A DNA stretch of 64,000 nt. It comes from Phycomyces nitens. Its lineage: Eukaryota > Mucoromycota > Mucoromycetes > Mucorales > Phycomycetaceae. The translations under genes were made by a program, and so were the position numbers. Below, piece after piece: positions 57,463 through 64,000 of the stretch. The notes under the pieces were generated by a model. It did no database searches and was not told the origin of the DNA. It saw nothing but the letters and a program-made list of their open reading frames with translations. The stretch is from contig JAHRBC010000006.1 in NCBI GenBank assembly GCA_022702545.1, positions 1,426,001 through 1,490,000 of the forward strand. The letters are read 5' to 3'. Positions within the stretch are counted from its first letter, which is position 1. Every line of letters starts with the position of its first letter.

Positions 57463-59340
57463 TCAAAAACCTTCAAATATCTTTTGCCAAACATGTTCAT
57501 TACTGAACCATTTTCCAGTAATAGTATGTTGAGAGAAACTTGCGCACTTTAGCAAAACATATCCATCGGAAAGACTGCTTTTCCAATTATTCTTCGTAAT
57601 ATATCCATTACCAGTACAAGACCTCAGGGCTTCTTTAAAAGGGTTTGCATTAAAGTGAGAAAAGTACTTTGTGGCAAACTTGGCTTCACTCTGGGTTAAA
57701 TTCCAGACCTCCGAAGTCCATTCATCCCTGTAGAAATCTTTGTATAGTGTGTAGAACCAGCTGCTTCTTGGGTCTCTGTTAAAAACTCTTCCTCGACTCG
57801 GTTCTTCATCAATTGTCCTATCAAAATAATGGTCCTTTTTTGCCATAGTTTGGGCTATGTTAATGAGGCTTATTGTATGACTTTCATGCTTGGCATCGAG
57901 AAAAGTGGTGAATAGTACTTGATGGAGTTGGAGGGTCCGAAAGTGAGTGTGTGACATGTCGATAACGAGACTTCCTGTATCTTTGGATATATTGCCAGAT
58001 AACATTGATTTGTTCAGGCACATGTGTTCCAGAAACTTGCACCGAAATGAAATGTAATTGAGTATGTCAGCAGAAATGGATAGTCTTCCGATAATCAGCA
58101 TGCGTAGCGGGTGAGTCTTTGATGTAACAGACTCATCTGGGCCAATAAACATGAGTCCTGACTCGATCTTTAGTCTTTGGAGGGATGGGCATTTGTCCAA
58201 AAGAACATTTACTGCGACAGAGGAACGGTGGGCATCAATATATATATCCACTAGACAAGGATACAGATTCATGTCTTTTGTGATTATCCAATTATTTCCA
58301 CAGCCATGACATTCTTTGATGTAGAGTGTTTCCAGTGTATTTGCAAAGTAATTGAAAGAGTTTTTAATAGCATCTTGAACTGTCACCGGTATATTTACAT
58401 AGGAATAAGCGAAATAATCAATGTATTTGATTGGGATCTTGAACAGGCGAAAGAATCTCCAAATGGCTGGCTCTAGTTGTCCTGTGTTTGCTTGGGCATT
58501 TATTTTGACGGTGTTCAAGTACTGAAAAACAGCAGGATGGCTCTTGAGAATCAATTCAGACGGCTGCCAAAGTTCATTTGGCTCGTTATTCTTAAATGTC
58601 AATTCTTCGAGGGTTTGTAGGTTTGGATACTTGAAAGCAAAGTAACATAGCCATCCATACACTGAATTTCTGACATTAAACCTTGCAGTTCTTAAGTTGG
58701 GTGCTGGTGTTACTTGTGTGATTCTCACAAGATCGTCTGCTGTGAGGACAGGAGGCTGTATGTCTAACTTGATGATTTCCAATCGGGGCATATAGTCATG
58801 GATTTTGTCGATTTCTTCTAGGCTGAGGGATGGGTAAATGTCTCCGTAGTCTTGATCGAGCTTTAGTATTTTAAGATGTGACAAGAAAGGGAATATGCCC
58901 ATGAATTCCCTTATTGGATCAACGTCTTCCCAGTCGGTCAGGTCAATGTGCAGCTGCGTAAGGGATCTCCATAGGCGCCAATTGGACTGCTTCCCAAACT
59001 CTTCTTCGCTTATACAAGAGTTGGCACTGTAGAGACACTCTAGGTTTGGTAACAGGCGTTGAATGGCGAGGAGTTGCCTATCGTCAATGCACACATCGCC
59101 ATTCAGGGTCAATGTTTTGACATGGCAGCCGTTTCGTTTGTAGGCACTGTGCTTAGTTGAATTAATATTGCAAATCTTGTCCAGAGATCTTTGAGAATAT
59201 ATATTTATATTGTTCCATAGAGATTCCTCAAGAGCTGTACCCCACGTACTGATAGCATCCATGCAATTGATTTTATCCTTGTAGCCAAGGAATCCTACAA
59301 TGGAAACGATTATTTCAAAGGGTAGATCCTGGGCAAGCAT
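57463..59340 (-). CDS. F-box/LRR-like protein
   Basis: A single-exon gene of 625 residues from the chosen start. The N-terminus MLAQDLPFEIIVSIVGFLG is an F-box, which docks a substrate receptor to Skp1 in SCF ubiquitin ligases. The rest has irregular leucine-rich segments (for example LTQLHIDL, LKILKLDQ, LETLYIKE, LQRLKIES) in the manner of LRR receptors. An in-frame Met 17 codons upstream (59391) would add a hydrophobic stretch (KKNIIVFLILFQ) not expected before an F-box, so the inner Met is preferred. Large divergent families of such proteins are typical of Mucorales. The substrate is unknown. The GC content and codon use look normal, and no damage is seen. Confidence 0.82.
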   Translation of the reverse strand: MLAQDLPFEIIVSIVGFLGYKDKINCMDAISTWGTALEESLWNNINIYSQRSLDKICNINSTKHSAYKRNGCHVKTLTLNGDVCIDDRQLLAIQRLLPNLECLYSANSCISEEEFGKQSNWRLWRSLTQLHIDLTDWEDVDPIREFMGIFPFLSHLKILKLDQDYGDIYPSLSLEEIDKIHDYMPRLEIIKLDIQPPVLTADDLVRITQVTPAPNLRTARFNVRNSVYGWLCYFAFKYPNLQTLEELTFKNNEPNELWQPSELILKSHPAVFQYLNTVKINAQANTGQLEPAIWRFFRLFKIPIKYIDYFAYSYVNIPVTVQDAIKNSFNYFANTLETLYIKECHGCGNNWIITKDMNLYPCLVDIYIDAHRSSVAVNVLLDKCPSLQRLKIESGLMFIGPDESVTSKTHPLRMLIIGRLSISADILNYISFRCKFLEHMCLNKSMLSGNISKDTGSLVIDMSHTHFRTLQLHQVLFTTFLDAKHESHTISLINIAQTMAKKDHYFDRTIDEEPSRGRVFNRDPRSSWFYTLYKDFYRDEWTSEVWNLTQSEAKFATKYFSHFNANPFKEALRSCTGNGYITKNNWKSSLSDGYVLLKCASFSQHTITGKWFSNEHVWQKIFEGF

Positions 59341-59391
59341 TTGAAAGAGAATAAGGAATACTATGATATTTTTCTTTAAAAAAATGTCCAA

Positions 59392-60469
59392 ATATGAAGC
59401 CTTTATTAATGTTCGATCTGTACAAGGTTACATGCTGATAACAAATAGTTTCTTGGATAATGACCAACCTTATTTCACAAATATAAGCAGCTACATATAT
59501 AAACTCAACATATTTGTCCATGTCATTGGCACCTTTTTGTTAAGCATGTTAAAGTATAATTAGCCTTGGCCAACTATTCTTTAATTTTTGAGACACTGTT
59601 TCTACATGGCTATCTATCCCAAAATATTTAAAGCAAAAAAAAAACTAATTGTCAATATCATATTGAAAAGAGCCAAGATAAATCAATCTATATCTCTATG
59701 GGCCAAGACATAACATTTAGTACTACTCCAATGATATCCTGTCCCATGCATAAAGAGCCAAGGATATAAGCAGCTGGTAGTAAAATGTCATATCAGGCGA
59801 GAGAACTGTGCCTTGGAGCTTTAAATAGGCTTTATTCTTGGGCACGAATTTATTTCTACTGAAATATGTATGATCCACAGAGTTGCCAATTGTACTCATT
59901 GAATGTATAATTCTATACTTTTATATGAAAATGCTGCAATATTTTTACATTGGAGTCTATATAACTTATCCCGACATTTAATATTTGCTTAACTACATAG
60001 ATCAGGCTAACACGAGTCCCGACACCTGATGGAATCATGAATCCCAATATCCAGAGAGAGAGAGAGTACATCTTTGCAAAAATTATGGCGATTAGATCTC
60101 CGTAAAATAAAGAGTCAATTGCACATTCTACCTTTTGCAATTGTTTCCTCATTCAAATCACGCAAGTCTCAACAATAAAAGAGATTCAGGTTATAAATCT
60201 TACTTTTCTATTGGTAAAATTTTTGTGAATGAATCGTCTCTAGCTATTTCTGAAAAGACTAGTATATATATACAAACAGCATACAATAAAATCAAAAGGT
60301 GCAGAGTCATTGGAAACACATTTCCCAAGGTAAAAGAGTATCCAAACTTGTGATCGAGCGAGTTCAGCACTATTTAATTTATCAAACAAAGACAAATTGT
60401 GCAGCAACACTTTGAGATCTTATAGCCTTTGTGTCAGACGCAAGGAGTCAATCAATCTCCAAATCTACA
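59392..60469. other. AT-rich intergenic DNA
   Basis: Upstream region of the F-box gene. No other gene is supported. Confidence 0.5.
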
Positions 60470-60770
60470 TTTCAGAGGACTATTCGTAGAATCGGCAAGT
60501 CTTCTTGTTGAGCTGTATACAAGCCACATTTATCAAAAATATACAAGAAGTGATTAGCATTTGCCAATCACTCCAAGAAAAAAACAATCAGAGATGGAAT
60601 CGTGTCATTTGGAGTAACGAGTCAAGATTCATGGGTTTTCCCAAAGACAAAAAGATTAGTGTTTTGTGTTACCCGGTAGGAAAAAAAAGACTGTGTGGTA
60701 CCAACTATGGGATTTTTTTTGGGTTGAAAGAAAGATGTGCCCATGGGATTGAAATTGTTGTGAGGATGAG
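60470..60770 (+). pseudogene. Tc1-like transposase middle fragment
   Basis: ISICQSLQEKNNQRW and VIWSNESRFMGFPKDKKI, then a Cys/Pro-Gly block, follow the region around the first catalytic Asp of Tc1 transposases. The Asp is replaced by Asn (WSNES). The rest of the DDE domain is absent. The HTH part upstream is only faintly visible (about 60430-60500). Confidence 0.6.
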
Positions 60771-60933
60771 ACAAAATGATGATAGTCACAGCGATATATA
60801 TATATATAAAGATAACAATAGTAGGGACTCTCTATACGCCTCAGATAGTAATAACTGACCAGAGCAACCTGTGTTAACAGCAAATATTATAGACTTTAAT
60901 TGGATGAAAGATGTTTGATGAAATTGGCTGGTA

Positions 60934-61430
60934 CTAGATTAATTTGATCAAAGGCTCTATGGTGGTACCATCTTCCAAGTATTTTTCAGCATCATCGTAT
61001 AGATCCTTGCACACAAGAGACTGATCAATTGGCGGATTTACTTTAGTATTTGATGCAGAGTTAGCCGATGAGAAAGTTACACTTTTGACAGAAAAGTATA
61101 TGGTATGTCAAACATTCGATTAATGAGAAGGATATGCTTGCAAAGCTTGGAATTGTCAGAGCAGGTACAATTTCACAAAGACCTTCTTTGAGATGAAATT
61201 TGTAGATGGTATCTGATGTAGATTTACAAGTAAACAGATTGCCATCCATCTGCTCTACCATAGAAGCTGCAATATTATAGTCTAACTCATATACCTTCTC
61301 TTGGTGTGTCAAAAGTATAGACTGAAATCTACAAATATTTCTAATGGCATCTTGTCTATAATCAAGTGCCATAACCTTTGATAAAAAATATACCAGTCTG
61401 TCAACACAAAGAGGATTAGGACGTCCAAGA
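60934..61430 (-). pseudogene. Unrecognised coding fragment
   Basis: On the minus strand a stretch starting near 61430 reads like protein: LGRPNPLCVDRLVYFLSK, then MALDYRQDAIRNICRFQ and VYELDYNIAASMVEQMDG. A second coding-like stretch ending in a stop (60934-60936) contains NPPIDQSLVCKDLYDDAEKY. No intron joining them in frame was found. Either this is a small unmodelled gene with a non-obvious splice or a decayed one. The family was not recognised. Confidence 0.35.
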
Positions 61431-61969
61431 TAGCAAGTCTTTAGCTAACTGAGATATGACTCAATCAGGTTATTTGGGTGAAAGGTTATAGCCTTTTATT
61501 TATCAGCGATCTTAGGGGACACGAATCCAGTTTGGTAAGGAGACAGAGGGTCGCTGGCCGAACAAAACCCAAGTAGTCGCACTCAAGCTTTTTTTTAGCC
61601 GGAACAGTGAAAATATTTTGTATAACATCCTGTACTTTACAGGTGTCCCCTAAGATTAACGATCACTTTCCCTTTGTTTTCAAAATCTTGATGTTGACGA
61701 AACAAAGTCGCTAATTTATTGAGTCCGAGTGTAGTGATTGTTCCTGCCCTATTGGCTTAATGGTCTCTGATTTTTTTTTGGAGAACTTTGGATCGGCCAA
61801 TAAATCTAGTTTCTATGAGTATTTATAAAGTATACTAATAATTGCCAATGTAAAATATATAAGATGTTTCAAAATAATTTATTTGTGATGGTACATAGTC
61901 AAGTCAAGTCAAGTCAATTCAATTTAAAGATGTTGGAAAATAATAGGGATTGTTTTGTGATTTTGGTTT

Positions 61970-62260
61970 TGATTTTTGTTTTTTTTTTGCTTTTTTTTGC
62001 TTTTGCTTTTGATTTTTTTTTTGCTTTTACTTTTCCTTTTGCTTTTGGTTTTGGGGGTTGGTTTTGGGGGTTGGTTTTGTGGTTTGATTTTGGGATTGAT
62101 TTTGGGTATTCATTTTAATTTTTGTTGATATTTTTTTTTGATTTTGATTTTGATTTGCTTTTGATTTTGCTTTTGATTTTGCTTTTGATTTTTGTTTTTG
62201 ATTGTTTTTTGATTGTTTTTGGTGTTTTCTTTTTTGCTTTTGATTTTTGTTCTTGATTTG
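61970..62260. repeat. T-rich low-complexity tract of GCTTTTGATTTT units
   Basis: Irregular 6- and 12-bp units. Read on the minus strand it would give Lys/Gln/Asn-rich repeats (KQKSKAKSKAKSKANQNQNQ), which is a composition effect rather than evidence of a gene. Confidence 0.8.
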
Positions 62261-62335
62261 CTTTTGTCCTTTGTCTTGGTCAATCTTCTTCTTCTGCTTC
62301 CATTCGATCCTCATCTTCCCGCATCGCAGCAGCTT

Positions 62336-62527
62336 GGTCTTCGGGCTTTGCCACCACTCGGTCTTCCTGCACTGTCAAGGATCGGTCTTCCACTCTGATC
62401 AATGATGGCCTTTCCGCACGATTCAATGCTAGTCTTCTTGCGCCATTCGATCTAGGTCTTCTCTCTTTATCCAATCCAGGTCTTCTGCTTCATCCAACAC
62501 AAAGTCTTCTCGCCTTTTTCGATCTTC
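62336..62527. repeat. 24-bp minisatellite, eight units
   Basis: GGTCTTC recurs at 62336, 62360, 62384, then with variants at about 62408, 62431, 62455, 62479 and 62503, a 23-24 bp period. On the minus strand this is a frame of 8-residue repeats (EDRSLTVQ, EDRVVAKP, RRPRSNGA and similar) open for the last six or so units, with one TGA further upstream. Confidence 0.85.
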
Positions 62528-63282
62528 GTTTGCTTTCTTTGTCCAATTTCAATTTTTTTGGAGTTTGATACTTGTCTTTTTACTTTGTTCTTGTTCATTG
62601 TCAAATTTTAACGGATTCCGTACATTCATTTTTTTTTGTTTTTTTTAAATGGTCGATAATTTGGAAACCAAGCCTCACAAGCGCCCTAGAGGAAAGAACA
62701 TCTACTCATATGCTTGCAACTCACCTTAAGACTATCTGGCCTACAGGCATAGTGTATGTCTTCCCTGATTCTTACCACATAGAAACATATGACCTTGTAC
62801 ATTTTCTTCTCAAGGGCCCGTTTTATAGGACTATTCCAGAAGATGAAAATGTACTAAAGCCATATGCTTCTATATAGGGATCAACAAAAGAGATACCTGA
62901 TGCCTGTAGACGAGATAGCCAAAAGGGGAGTTGCAAGCACATGAGTTGGTGTTCTTTCCTGGAGGACTCCTGTGGACCATCGTCTTTCATTATGTCATCT
63001 TTAACATTTTGGACATCTAGAGAAAGATAATACATATATATTAGTACATGTTCTTCATTATAAATTACAAGAGATCAATAGGTACTTACAGTTCAAATTG
63101 TATAAAGGATGCTACCACCACTTTAACCATCGAAGGCGTCTTTCGAGAGATCTTCCTTCTTGCGGAGAGCGCCTTTTTTTAGCACTTCTCCTTTTTTTTG
63201 TTTTTTTTTTTTGATTGTTTGTAATTTCATTGCAATTCTTCTTTGAATTAAACTCATAATTGGATTCATAGGAAACGGCATT
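62528..63282. other. Interval between minisatellites
   Basis: A coding-like plus-strand stretch near 62650-62880 (for example TIWPTGIVYVFPDSYHIET) has no recognised domain and no supported start or splice. Otherwise nothing is seen. Confidence 0.35.
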
Positions 63283-63596
63283 AATCTTGTCTTCAAACGC
63301 AGAAAGCAAACTTGGAATCGAATTCGGAAATCCAACCTGGCATCAAACTCGGCATCGAACTTGGCGTTGAACTCGGAAATCCAACTTGACATCAAACTTT
63401 GCCTTTGGACTTTGCACCAAACCACGCATCGGACCACACCAAACATTGCTTCGGACTTCACCTTGAGCCATACACTGGACTTTGCAACGGACATAGCACT
63501 GGACCTTGCATTCAACTTTGCACTGGACTTGGACTTGAACTTGGCATTGGAATATGGATTGAATTTGACATTGGACTTTTGCAGGTATACATTTGA
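63283..63596. repeat. TTGGACTTNGCA-type minisatellite
   Basis: Degenerate 12- and 18-bp units around TTGGACTT and GCATTGGAC/GAACTTGGC. In one frame this gives FALDLA/DLNLALE-like periodic peptides. Probably non-coding. Confidence 0.75.
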
Positions 63597-63705
63597 GATT
63601 TGGTTTTTGGAAGATTGGGATTTGGTTTTTGGAAGATTGGGATTTGGTTTTTGGGAGATTGGGATTTGGTTTTTGGGAGATTGGGATTTGATTTTTGTAA
63701 GGCAG
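63597..63705. repeat. 22-bp tandem repeat
   Basis: Unit GATTTGGTTTTTGGAAGATT followed by GG, repeated about five times with a GA/GG difference in the last units. Confidence 0.85.
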
Positions 63706-63719
63706 AGATTTGGTTCTTT

Positions 63720-63741
63720 TGACTTGACTTGTTTTGTTTTG

Positions 63742-63772
<31 letters not shown>

Positions 63773-63990
63773 TTTGTTTTTTTTTGTTTTTTTTTGTTTT
63801 GTTTGATTTGTTTTGACTTGACTTGACTTGTTTTGTTTTTTTTTTGTTTTTTTTGTTTGGTTTGACTTGACTTGACTTGACTTGACTTGACTTGACTTGA
63901 CTTGACTTGTTTTGTTTTTCTTTGTTTTTTGTTTTTGTTTTTTTTTTTGGTTTGGTTTGGTTTGGTTTGGTTTGATATGGCTTGACTTTA
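63720..63990. repeat. Pentanucleotide tracts
   Basis: Blocks of (TTTTG)n, (GACTT)n and (TTTGG)n follow one another to the end of the window, with longer T-runs between. Confidence 0.9.
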
Positions 63991-64000
63991 ATTAGTCTGA

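Noticed and set aside
59341..59391. Upstream start for the F-box protein
   Set aside because: It adds a hydrophobic stretch before the F-box that the family lacks. The inner Met directly precedes the domain.
62027..62314. Lys/Gln/Asn-rich minus-strand frame
   Set aside because: Its composition follows directly from the GCTTTTGATTTT repeat. No flanking gene structure.
63720..64000. Telomere at the right end
   Set aside because: The tracts are TTTTG, GACTT and TTTGG units rather than a TTAGGG-type repeat.

Overview
The window is from a filamentous fungus, most likely a Mucoromycota/Mucorales species. The basis is short GT-AG introns (mostly 46-120 nt), AT-rich intergenic DNA, an R3B2-like RNase III, a long F-box protein of the kind common in Mucorales, and heavy Tc1/mariner, piggyBac and DDE transposon debris. 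I worked out 45 introns by hand in thirteen host genes. Four of them are GC-AG, which is a high share.

Layout. 1-9.3 kb is a transposon graveyard. It holds one Tc1/mariner element with an open transposase gene and recognisable TIRs and TA duplications, one piggyBac element complete from TTAA to TTAA but carrying one in-frame stop, a second Tc1 element with near-perfect TIRs and a wrecked gene, and two further Tc1 fragments. 9.3-13.4 kb carries coding-like stretches of an unrecognised minus-strand multi-exon gene; only two exons could be joined. 13.9-30 kb is a housekeeping and regulatory block: a Zn2Cys6 transcription factor (+), DASH subunit Duo1 (-), DNA topoisomerase I (+), a second paralogous Zn2Cys6 factor (-), and a Shg1/BOD1-like COMPASS subunit (+). 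31-32.4 kb has remnants of a Ty3/gypsy integrase and a DDE transposase.

34.6-47 kb is the most unusual region. It is a head-to-tail array of six copies of a tiny two-exon gene, all on the minus strand, encoding 66-75 residue proteins with an N-terminal amphipathic segment and a conserved LPP[RK]KRxSYR block. Each copy has its own related promoter. The array has grown by segmental duplication, and flanking non-coding DNA is near-identical where the coding parts have diverged strongly. I recognise no known family.

48-50 kb is an MFS sugar transporter (-). 50-54.9 kb is largely empty. 54.9-56.5 kb is an RNase III plus two dsRBD protein resembling R3B2 of the Mucorales non-canonical RNAi pathway, with non-canonical residues at the catalytic positions. 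57.4-59.3 kb is an F-box/LRR-type protein (-). 60-64 kb contains transposon debris, an unrecognised coding fragment and a run of minisatellites and pentanucleotide repeats.

The regulatory genes in the middle (two Zn2Cys6 factors, Shg1, Top1) act in transcription and chromatin, but they are neighbours rather than an operon. The array proteins carry a nuclear-localisation-like basic motif, which is the only hint of where they might act.
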